NCBI GenBank assembly: GCA_946481225.1
Contig: CAMLNJ010000142.1
Location: 1-7,341 of the forward strand
Source: an uncultured Verrucomicrobiota bacterium
Lineage (GTDB): Bacteria > Verrucomicrobiota > Verrucomicrobiae > Opitutales > Opitutaceae
Length of the DNA stretch: 7,341 bases
Reading direction: 5' to 3'
The translations under genes were made by a program, and so were the position numbers. Position 1 is the first letter of the stretch, and every line of letters starts with the position of its first letter. Positions 1 through 7,341 of the stretch are shown here, piece by piece. The notes beneath the pieces are model-generated. The model worked only from the letters and a program-made list of their open reading frames with translations, was not told the origin of the DNA and ran no database searches.

Positions 1-3000
1 ACGCGGAAGAGTTCGCCGCGGAGGGAGAAGAGGGTGCCGTAGGTATCGGGGTTGTTGATACCGAGGCGGGACTCGACGACGGACCAGTCGGCCTGGAGAC
101 GGGCGAGGAGGCTGGCGAGGCCGCCGTCGCCGGTGGTGCCGGTGGTGGCGACGGGGAGGTCGTTCTTGAAGTCGCCGAGGGCGCGGGTGCCGATGATGTC
201 GTCGATGAGGTCCTGGCCGGCGGAGGTGCCGAGGAGGCCGGTCTCGTAGTCGTAGCTCTGGACGGCGAGGTAGGTGTATTGGGCGGCGAGGTCGTAGAGG
301 GCCTGGTATTGCGACAGCTCCTCGTTGCGGAGGGTGCGGTAGGTCATGTCGCGGGTGCGGTAGCCCTGGATGACGGCGGCGGCGCGTTGGCGGAAGATCT
401 CGCGCTCGGAGAGAACCTGGTCGGCCTGGGCGATGAGGCGGGAGACCTCTTCGTTGGCTTTTTGGAGTTCGGCGAGGCGGCGGGAGAGCTCGAAGCCGGT
501 GCCGAGGATGCTGTCGAGGAGGCGTTCGAATTCGACGACGTGCTGCTTGTCCTCGTCCTCCCACTCGTATTGGGCGAGGAAGTCCTCGGCTTCGGAGGAG
601 AGGTCGTCGGCCTCGAGTTGGAGGAAGGCGGCCTTGGTCTCGAGGGCGAGGCCGGCGAGGCCCTGGGCGTAGGCGGCGGTGGCGCCGCCGTAGAGGCTGA
701 GGCCGCGGGCGACGGAGGTAGCGTCGATGGAGAAGCCGGCGTCGGTGGGGAAGGCCTCGGCGGTGGCGTCGGCGATGTCGGTGATGAAGCCGGCGGAGAG
801 GTCGAGGAGGGTGGCGGAGGCGGAGTAGGCGAGGGCGGCGTTGAGGTTGGCGGCGGCCTGGTCGAGTTTCGCGGAGGCGTCGGCGTTGGCGTCGTCGTAG
901 GCGGTGCGGAACTCGGTGAAGAGCTGGTAGTCGCGGTCGAACTGGCGCATGAGGCCGTCGAGGTCGTCGGCCGCCTCGCGGGCGTTGACCTGGGCGAGGT
1001 AGACGTCGAGGAGGGCGCGCTGGATGGCGCCGGGGCGGGAGCGCGTTCCCATGCCGGAGGCGGCGAACTGCATGAGGCGGTGGGGCGCGATCTTCTGGGT
1101 GCGCGTGGTGTATTGGAGCGGGTCCTGGATCTTGTCGTAGACGTTATCGAGCGACCAGGTGGTGAAGGGGTTCATCTCGACCGGCTCGCGGAAGCTGACC
1201 GTGAGTTCCGTCGTGGTGTCGACGAGTTCGGAGGGGCGGTCGATGAGGTAGTAGTGGTAGAGGTCGGCGCCGGTGTAGCCCTGTTCGTAGAGTTTTCCGG
1301 GGCCGATGTCGCCGGGGTAGGCGGAGCCGAAGAGGTTGAGGAGCTGGTATTCGTAGGCGCGTTCCTGGTCGTCGACGGCGTCGTTGTAGTCATCGAGCGA
1401 GTTGTTCTGGTCGCGGAGGAGGCGGTTCATGACGCAGGCCTGGTCGAAGGCGGCCTTGGCGTTGAGGCAGGCGCGGAGGGCGCGCTCGTAGATCTGCTCG
1501 AAGTGGGATTGGCCGGACTTGAGGGCGGCGGGGGAGATGTCGAAGGCCATGGCGCCCTTGGCGAGGCCGAGGGGGTTGAGGTGGGCGCATTGGCCGTCGA
1601 GGGTGGCCTGGATGTCGAGGGCGCTGGAGACGATCTCGGAGATTTCGGGGACGGTGGTGCGGTCGATGATCTGGATGCCGGTGTGCTGGGGGTTGGTGTC
1701 CTTGTCGGGCAGCATGGCGTTGGCGCTGACCCAGTGGTAGTAGGCGCCCTGGCCGGCGCGGGAGGCCCACTCGTCGGTGCCCCAGCGGCGGGTGAGGCCG
1801 GTGGTGGAGTTGTATTTGCCGTCGCGCTGGTGTTCCCAGCCGACGGCGGGGTCGTCGCGGTAGGAGGCGCGGGCGGTGATGTCGAGGACGCGGGCGCCGA
1901 CGCGGGCGACGGCGGCGGCGGCGGCGGCGAACTTGCGCTCGTCCTGATAGTCGACCTGGACGGTCTGGCCGAGGACGTCGACGGCTTCGCTGCGGGGGGT
2001 CCAAGTGAAGTGGGGCGAGGCGAGAAGCTTGTAGTAGTTGACGAGGGCGGTGAGGTAGTGGCCGTAGGCGTCGCCGTGGCCCTGCGGGAAGAGGTATTGG
2101 GCGTCGGAGGCGTCGAGGGTGCCGTCGGCGTAGGGGCCGCCGGCCTTCTCCTTGATGTCGTAGTTGAGGGCGTAGATGGTTTCGCCGGAATCGATGCCGT
2201 TGGTGTAGTTCCAGTAGAGGCGGTTGTAGGAGGGGGCGACGGTGACGCCGGGGCTGAGGAAGTCGTCGCGGCCGCGGAGGAGGGTGAGTTCCTCCTCGAT
2301 GAGGCCGGGGATCTGGCCTTCGAAGGAGAAGCGGGAGGTATTGACCTCGGAGGCGCCGAGGGCGCCGTCGATGGCGATGGTGGGGTTGTCGGCGTCGTCG
2401 GAGGCCTCGTTGCCGAGGGTCATGTAGAGGTCGTTGAGGTAGCCGGCGGTGAGGAGGAGGGTGTCGTTGGTGCCGGGGTCGTCGTAGCCGGCGTCGATGG
2501 AGAGGTTTTTCGCGCGGTTGAGCAGGGTCTCGTAGATCTCGATGAGGCCGAAGGCGTCGATGTTATCGAGGGTGAGGGCGACGTCGCCTTCCCAGCGTTT
2601 GCCGGCCTGGGTGAGGATGGAGACGTCGGTGGAGACGGGGTTGTTGTAGAGGTCGTCGGTGCGCTGGGTGAAGGGGTTGATGCCGTCGAGGGCGCGCTTG
2701 ATCCAGGACTCGACGAGCTTGGGCGTCATCCAGCGCGACCAGCCGGTGCCGGCGGCATTGGTCACGCCGTCCTTCGGGCGGTAGCGGAGGGTGAAGTAGT
2801 TGTCGCTGAAGACGAGGAGGGGATTGCCGAGGGGCGAGTCGGCGGAGCCGCCGACGATGACGGTGTTGGAGAGAGCGCCGTTGGGCTTGATCCAGGGGGA
2901 GCCGGATTTGGCGACCTCGTCGGTCTCGATGGAGGCGTCGACGCGGAAGTTGAGGGACGAGGCGGCGTTGGCGTTGGCGGAGCTGTAGAGGGCGACCTCG

Positions 3001-6000
3001 ATGCGGTTGTCGCCGGCGAGGAAGTAGGTCGGCGCGACGGAATACTGGTAGGTGAGGCCGGAGGGGGAGAGGCCGGAGAGGGCGTCGGAGGAGGCGAGGC
3101 CGGAGGGGAGGGCGACGCCGGCGGGAAGGCGCGAGGCGAGGGCGGCGGTGCCGTTGACGTAGAGGACGAAGCCGTCGTGGGCGCCGAGTTCGGCGCTGAA
3201 GACGATCTGGGCGGGAACGGCGCCGGAGAAATGGAGCGGGGAGACGGCCTTGGCGACGGCGCCGGGATAGCCGGAGGCGAAGTCGTAGGATGAGTTGTTG
3301 ATCGCGAAGGTGCGGGCGAACTCGTATTGGGTTGAAGGATACGAAGACGGGAGCGGCGCGGCGGGATTGGTCGCGAGCTGCCAGAGGTCCGTGTCGGCGG
3401 TGCCGAGGACGGTGCTCATGGCGTAAGTGTAGGTGGGAGGCTGGACGCCGTCCTGCGGGGCGGCGTAGCGCCACTCGAACTCGTAGTTCTCCGGGTGGGC
3501 GGCGAAGTCGCCGCTGTGGCGGAGGGCGGTCTGTTCGTCGAGGGGGTTGGAGGCGGGGAGGGTCTTCAGGTCGCCGGTGTAGAGCTGGGGCGCGACCTGG
3601 ACGATGGAGACGGTGACGGGTTCGCCGGCGGGGGTGAAGGCGAGGCCGTTGCCGAAGAGGAGGGAGACGTAGCCGGAGCCGGCGCCGGTGGCGGTGAGGG
3701 CGTAGCTGTCGACGGCGGTGTCGGAGGACGAGACGGCGGCGAGGGAGGTGGCGCCGACGGTGACGGTCTGGGCGGAGTCGGCGATGTAGGTGCCCTTCTT
3801 GGCGGGGTCCTCGATGAAGGTCTCGACGCGGGTGGCGAGGCTGTCGATGGCGTTGGACCACTTCTGGTAGTCGTTGTCGGTGGAGGCGACGACGGCCTTG
3901 AGGGAGGCGACGTCGTCGGGACTGAGGACGTTGAGGTGGACGTAGTCCTCGCCGGCGATCTCGTCGACGAATTCGCCGACGAGGGTGAGGCCGCCGAGGT
4001 CGCCGAGGTTGGGATCGAAGTAGAACCGCTGCTGGAGATGGGGCGGCAGGAGTTGGAAGTAGGTCTTGCCGGCGTCCTGGGTCGTGGCGGCGGAGGCGGG
4101 GAGGGCGGTGAGGCCGACGTTGGCGGCGTTGAGGAGGACGGTCTTGGCGCGGGTGGGGTCGTGAAGGGTGACGCTGGTGACGGCGGCGCCGGACCGGGCG
4201 ACGGAGCGCTGGTAGAGGACGAGGGCGCTGGTTTGGCCGCGAACCTGGGGGAGGCCGTGGTTGGCGAGGGTGAGGGTTTCGCCGACGCTCATGGTGGGCG
4301 CGTCGGAGGGCCAGGCGGGGCGATAGGTGACGGTGAGGGCGGTGCCGGCGACGGGGTCGCCGGCGTAGCTGCCGTCGCTGTTCTTCGGGCGGAGGTAGGG
4401 GAGGATCGTGCCTTCGGCGGGCTGGGCGGAGAGGGCGAGGCCGGGGATGAAGAAGCCGGAACGCATCGTGTAATACCACTGCATGCCGAGGCCCGGGGTG
4501 GGGGCGGAGGCGCGGATCCAATCTATCTCGAAGGTCTGGCCGGCGACGCCGACGGGATCGAAGCGGAGGAGGTTGATGGTCTTGCCCGCCCAGTTGGAGG
4601 AGGATGAGAGCGAGAAGGTGAGCGTCTGCCAGGAGCCGGCGCCGGTGTAGTCGACGCGGAGGGAGCGGGCTTCGGAGGTGCCGCCGTCTTCGTTGCCCCA
4701 GAAGAGCTGGGTGCTGACGTTGGCGGAGGCCTTGAAGCGGATCTGGATGGATGGGACAGCGCTCCCGGCGAAGGGCGTGAGGCCGCTGGTGGCGATCTGG
4801 GCGTCGCCGGTGCCGTTGGCCGTGCTGGCGTAGGTGCCCGTCGTGGTGGAGAGGGTGGGCGTGGCGATGTTGGCGCGGGTGGTCCAGACGCCGACGGAAC
4901 CGGTGTTGAACTCGAAGTTGGCGAGCGGGGCGGAGGAGGGGAGGCCGGCGGAGGAGGCGTCCTGATGCGGGCCGCGGTAGACCCAGTCGTAGCCTTTGCG
5001 ATCCTTGAAGGTGAACTTCGAGTAGTGGGCGGGCGCGCCGTCGGCGAGGGTTTCGGGCGGGTAGGCGTCGGCGTCGGGGGCCACCTCGGTGTTGCGGGTG
5101 AGGCCGGAGGCGCCGTCCACGGGGAGCGGGAGCTTGGGCAGCGGCATCGGCGAATTGAGGATGGTCGGCGCGGTGGTGTCGTAGACGAAGGTGTGGGTGG
5201 CGTCTTCGCGAAGGACCTCGTAGGCGGCGATGGCGGGGCGGTCGTCGGCGGGGTCGGTGTATTCGAGGAGGACGCGGGGGAGGGAGGTGAAGGCGGAGCC
5301 GGTGGTGACGTTGAGGTCGTCGCGCAAGGCGTAGACGCGGCCGTCGAGCATCAGGGCGTGCTCTTCGTTGGGGTTGTAGCCGACCTGGGTGGCGTCGTTC
5401 TGGATGTAGACGGTGCCTGCGATCTGCGCGGCGCTCAGGTCGCCGGTGCCGGAATTGGAGGCGAGGACGATCTTCGGGTCGTCGGCGCGCCAGGCGAGGG
5501 TGTAGCGGCCGACTTTGGCGGGGACGTAGAAGTCGGAGAACTCGGAGGAGGGGGCGGCAACTTTCTTGAACCACCAGACCTCGAGGGTGGAGGCGCCGGC
5601 GGGTAGGGCGTTGACGGGGATGATGGCGCCTTTTTCGGCGGCCTCGATGCCGACGGCGAAGGGGTTCTTGTAGGCAGAGGGCGAATACAAGGTGCCGGCG
5701 GATACGTAGCCGGCGAGGGTGTAGGCGGAGGAGGGCGGATCGAGGCGTTCGCCGACGTAGGCGGTGCCGGAGAGGGCCGCGCCGCCGTCGCCTTCGAGGA
5801 AGCCGTCGCGGTCGTCGGCCTGGGTCATGAGGCGGACATACCAGACGCCGCCGTTGTCGCCGGTGAACTTGAGGAGGGTGCGGTTGAGCTGGTCGCCGCC
5901 GAGGTCGACGAGGAGGCGCTGGGTGAGGGAGTCGATGAGGGCTTCGTCCTGCTCCTCGTCGTCCTGGTAAATGAGGGAGGGGATTTCGCCGCCCTCGAAT

Positions 6001-7341
6001 TTGAGGCCGGTGCCGGTGTCGGCGGAGCTGCCGCCGTGGGCGACGGTGTAGTGGGCGAAGGAGGCGACGTCGTCGGGCCAGGATTGCAGGTATTTGTGGA
6101 GGTATTTGGGCCAGTCGAGCTCGAGGCCGGGGGCGAGGCCGGAGGAGGGAGCGATGGCGGCGTCGATGGTCTCGAGCCAGTAGAAGACGACGCGGTCCTC
6201 GAGGGTGTTCTCGCGTTCGGCGTAGTAGGCGAGGGTGCCGTCGGGGCGGGCGACGCTGCCGTAGTAGCTGACGGAGTTGGAGGAGGAGGTGCTGTTGACG
6301 GGAAGGGCGTTGAGCGTGCCGTCGTCGAGGGCGGGGCGGATCTCGTCGCCGAGGTGGACGGTGAGGGTGGTGGAGTCGGCGGCCTGGGCGACTTCGACGA
6401 TGTCGGCGCCGAGGAACTCGTGGGAGCCGTCGTCGCGGAGGGCGCCGAGGTATTCGACGATGATGCGTCCGGAGACGTTGTAGGCGTGGAGCTCGCCGAC
6501 GCCGTTGGTTTTCTCGAACCAGACGGTGCGGAGCTCGGAGGCCGGCTGGGCGTCGGGGTCGGCGGGCGGGGTGGTGCCGACGGCGACGTATTCGGTCGTG
6601 ACGGTGGGCGGGAAGACGTTGCTGAAAACCGGATTCACCGTGACGATGCGCCCGCTGGGGATGGTGACGCGCGGTCCGTTGAAGCTTTTCTCCGTCCAGT
6701 AGAAGGTGCGGACGGGATTGCTGGTGGCGGAGGAGACGGAGAAAGTCTCGTGGACGAAGACGTAGCCGGAGCCTTGCACGGCCTTGGAACGCCACCAGAC
6801 GTCGACCTGGCCCGCCTGGGAGGCGAAAACGCACCGGGCGTGAGGACTGTAATAGTAGGACGAATACACGCCGTCCGCGAGGGCCGGGACGATGACGCCG
6901 CCGGTGTTGGGGATGGGCTGGCCGGTGGAGTCGACGAGCGTGCCGGTATAGCTCTCGCCGGGGCGGACGGGCTCGGCGCGCCAGAAATCGGAGGCGGTGG
7001 CGATGGTGGCGCCGGCGGAGTCGACGTAGCTGGCGGGCGGGGTGATGCGGTCGCCGAGGAAATAGCGCGGGACGCCGGAGGCGAAGGCGGTGCCGATGCT
7101 GGCGCGTTGGAGGACGACGGTGGCGGAGGACGGGTAGCGCGTGACGAGGTCGGTGGAGTTGGGGACGGTGTCGATCCCGATGGGGTCGGCGGAGCCGGAG
7201 GTCTCGACGGCGTTTGAAAACTGGGGTGTGGTGGTGAGCTCGCCGGTGGGAGTGCCGGAGGGGCCGACGGGGATGCCGCCGGCGCGATAGCTGAGGTTGT
7301 TGGAGACGCCGCCCTTGATCTCGTATTGGGCGCGGAGGGGG
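1..7341 (-). CDS. Giant multidomain, probably exported protein (internal fragment, both ends missing)
   Basis: One reading frame stays open through the whole window on the minus strand: full codons run from 7340 down to 3, giving 2,446 residues with no stop. I do not recognise a named gene. The first ~1,530 residues are beta-rich, with alternating hydrophobics, many Gly/Ser/Thr/Asp and frequent Trp/Tyr, and include two carbohydrate-binding-like jelly rolls. The last ~910 residues are mostly helical and end in a segment resembling the pore and TcB-binding end of Tc toxin A subunits. There are only four cysteines (170, 1918, 1958, 1969), as is common in exported bacterial proteins. No signal peptide can be judged because the N-terminus lies upstream. 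Nearly all codons end in C or G, uniformly along the window, and the protein reads sensibly throughout, so there is no sign of frameshift or decay. Reality of the frame is near certain. Function is inferred: a surface or secreted adhesion/delivery protein. Confidence 0.93.
3..1031 (-). other. Protein region: Tc-toxin-A-like pore and TcB-binding-like tail (tentative)
   Basis: Residues 2104-2446. The order is: a charged helix (about 2104-2163, e.g. LLDVYLAQVNAREAADDLDG); a stretch dominated by small and hydrophobic residues (about 2164-2235, e.g. SATLLDLSAGFITD and LSLYGGATAAYAQGLAGLAL); a second charged helical stretch (about 2236-2330, e.g. LSRRLAELQKANEEVSRLIA); then a Tyr-rich helix (2345-2370, ALYDLAAQYTYLAVQSYDYE); a Gly-rich turn; and a tail GLASLLARLQADWSVVESRL ending TLFSLRGELFR at 2446. 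Tc toxin A subunits have this order near their C-terminus: two long channel helices around a membrane-inserting tip, then 'Y.LA....AE.AY.FE', 'GLLAGE.LL..L..ME..Y...N', and '..SL' leading into the TcB-binding domain. Similarity is architectural and by eye. Coiled-coil surface proteins are the alternative. Confidence 0.35.
1911..1928. repeat. Perfect trinucleotide run (six GGC on +, six GCC Ala codons on -)
   Basis: Six identical GGC triplets in a row on the + strand encode six alanines (residues 1805-1810) on the minus strand, following Lys-Phe and preceding Val-Ala-Arg-Val. All six use GCC. A run of identical triplets is a likely site of replication slippage, which would add or remove alanines without breaking the frame. 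It lies inside a predicted helix of the C-proximal module. Confidence 0.85.
2928..3323 (-). other. Protein region: second galactose-binding / PA14-like domain
   Basis: Residues 1340-1471. It begins EFARTFAINNSSYDF and has the strand AQIVFSAELGAHDGFVLYVNG at its core. An Arg-Leu-Pro-Ala-Gly turn follows (1404-1408), then AGDNRIEVALYSSANANAAS and a closing LNFRVDASIE. The core 'D-G-F/V-x-L-Y-V-N-G', then 'R-x-x-P-x-G', then '...L.AG.N.I.V.......SSL.F...' is the layout of the galactose-binding-like modules common in Verrucomicrobiota surface proteins, where the first Asp-Gly-Phe strand lies in a PA14-like sugar-binding core. The likely role is glycan binding or structural support. It is well bounded by Ser/Asp-rich linkers on both sides. 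Confidence 0.6.
3324..4511 (-). other. Protein region: central beta domains with a short helical insertion
   Basis: Residues 944-1339. Visible pieces include GMQWYYTMRSGFFIPGLALS just after the jelly roll, an Ig-like looking stretch around 1017-1040 (MSVGETLTLANHGLP), and LPPHLQQRFYFDPNLGDLGG at about 1098-1117 running into LVGEFVDEIAGEDYVHLNVL. A short charged helical stretch follows (about 1139-1180, including SLKAVVASTDNDYQKWSNAI). Strands then resume with a turn-rich SGYVSLLFGNGLAFTPAGEP and, near 1275-1294, LRHSGDFAAHPENYEFEWRY. The segment is continuous and compositionally like its flanks. I cannot assign these to named families. They most likely form structural beta-sandwich modules between the two carbohydrate-binding-like domains. 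Confidence 0.45.
4512..4919 (-). other. Protein region: carbohydrate-binding (galactose-binding-like) jelly-roll domain
   Basis: Residues 808-943. The segment opens with NFEFNTGSVGVWTTRAN and closes with FEIDWIRAS. Between them are the strands expected of a galactose-binding-like fold: IQIRFKASANVSTQLFWGNE, then SWQTLTFSLSSSSNWAGKTI, then NLLRFDPVG. This order matches the compact ~135-residue non-catalytic domain often found in large Verrucomicrobiota and Planctomycetota proteins: a 'FEFN..' opening, an 'FW' strand, 'W.TYTFDLS..WAG', and a closing 'LRFDP....EIDWIRL'. The likely role is binding sugar polymers or glycans, supplying attachment for the larger protein. No catalytic residues are expected. 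Family placement is from pattern memory, not a search. Confidence 0.6.
4920..7340 (-). other. Protein region: N-proximal beta-rich segment with Trp-Trp strand motifs
   Basis: Residues 1-807 of the fragment. The composition is typical of stacked beta-sandwich domains: short hydrophobic strands separated by Gly/Asp/Asn/Pro turns, with many aromatics. Two strands carry paired tryptophans in similar settings, GQVDVWWRSK at about 177-186 and STLEVWWFKK at about 584-593, and related single-Trp strands occur elsewhere (for example LRTVWFEK and GVWYVRL). A distinctive block around 655-673 reads YNPNEEHALMLDGRVYALR. A Pro/Leu-rich stretch follows, with PMPLPKLPLPV near 715-730, probably a linker before the jelly roll. 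I recognise no catalytic motif. The region could be Ig-like or other adhesion domains; no specific family can be named from the sequence alone. Confidence 0.55.

Larger units (their letters stand above)
3..2729 (-). other. Protein region: long, mostly helical C-proximal module
   Basis: Residues 1538-2446. Composition changes sharply at about 1538 (MTPKLVESWIKRALDGINPF): Ala, Leu, Glu, Gln, Arg and Asp rise, and long helices become likely. Recognisable blocks in order are LNDLYMTLGNEASDDADNP (about 1607-1625); an acidic turn DGTLDASD (1739-1746) followed by PQGHGDAYGHYL (1752-1763); WGTDEWASRAGQGAY (1853-1867); HTGIQIIDRTTVPEI (about 1886-1900); NPLGLAKGAMAFDISP (1922-1937); and GDIGPGKLYEQGYTGADLYHY (from about 2010). 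Blocks of Gly, His, Trp and acidic residues spaced by helices suggest a folded alpha-helical shell rather than simple coiled coil. Three of the protein's four cysteines fall here (1918, 1958, 1969). No enzyme family is recognisable. Confidence 0.55.

Noticed and set aside
1172..2004. Two shorter minus-strand frames (1172-1393 and 1390-2004)
   Set aside because: Thr/Ser- and Arg/Pro-rich translations out of phase with the real gene; no plausible start signal and no protein-like pattern.
2724..2732. Met at residue 1538 as the start of a separate downstream gene at the beta-to-helix switch
   Set aside because: The frame is continuous on both sides, and I see no purine-rich ribosome site or gap upstream on the minus strand. 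A domain boundary inside one protein is simpler.
279..3293. 1,004-residue open frame on the + strand
   Set aside because: It is the codon-for-codon complement of the real minus frame. The product is almost all Gly, Ala, Val, Glu and Asp in low-complexity runs, as expected when NNC codons are read backwards as GNN.
2563..6834. 1,423-residue open frame on the minus strand
   Set aside because: It is the real gene read one base out of phase. The product is dominated by Arg, Pro, His and Leu with no domain pattern, and the correct neighbouring frame gives clear beta-domain and helical sequence.
3495..7217. Further + strand frames (3495-4607, 4965-5606, 6036-7217)
   Set aside because: Same complement phase as the 1,004-residue frame and same Gly/Val/Glu/Asp-rich product; shadows of the real gene.
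1..7341. Pervasive G-rich, ggcgg/gagg-like repetition on the + strand that could suggest tandem repeats or G-quadruplex structure
   Set aside because: Explained by the coding strand's preference for codons ending in C. Apart from the six-triplet run at 1911-1928 I see no exact periodic DNA repeat.
1..7341. CRISPR arrays, tRNA/rRNA, IS ends, terminators
   Set aside because: None found; the coding frame fills the window and no inverted repeats or spaced direct repeats stood out.

Overview
The window is the inside of one very long gene on the minus strand. Read on the complement in the frame whose full codons occupy 7340 down to 3, there are 2,446 consecutive sense codons. I checked every codon line and found no in-frame TAA, TAG or TGA. 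The start lies upstream (above 7341) and the stop lies downstream (below 1), so this is an internal fragment of a protein longer than 2,446 residues. There is no intergenic DNA, and I see no promoter, RNA gene, terminator, IS element or CRISPR array. Residue n of the fragment begins (5' base on the minus strand) at + coordinate 7343-3n.

The DNA is strongly GC-rich, and codons overwhelmingly end in C (GCC, GGC, TCC, GTC, CTC, ACC). This gives the + strand a G-rich look and produces long but spurious open frames on both strands. The protein style is a huge exported-looking beta-domain protein with very few cysteines and Verrucomicrobiota-type galactose-binding folds. This suggests a GC-rich Verrucomicrobiota (perhaps Opitutae-like) or a related PVC or environmental bacterium. 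That assignment is inference and is not firm.

Layout in protein order. Residues 1-807 (7340-4920) are beta-rich and rich in Gly, Ser, Thr and aromatics, with repeated Trp-Trp strand motifs. Residues 808-943 (4919-4512) look like a carbohydrate-binding jelly roll. Residues 944-1339 (4511-3324) are further beta domains with a short helical insertion. Residues 1340-1471 (3323-2928) are a second galactose-binding/PA14-like segment with a 'GFVLYVNG' core. Residues 1472-1537 are a linker. Residues 1538-2446 (2729-3) switch to a long, mostly helical region. Within it, residues 2104-2446 run as charged helix, small-residue hydrophobic stretch, charged helix, then a Tyr-rich block ending in a 'FSLRGELFR' tail. 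That order resembles the pore-forming and TcB-binding end of Tc toxin A subunits.

Working model (inference): a giant secreted or surface protein with sugar-binding beta modules at the front and a Tc-toxin-A-like translocation/pore module at the back. It could act in attachment and delivery, or as an undescribed surface machine. The flanks, especially downstream of position 1, would decide between these.
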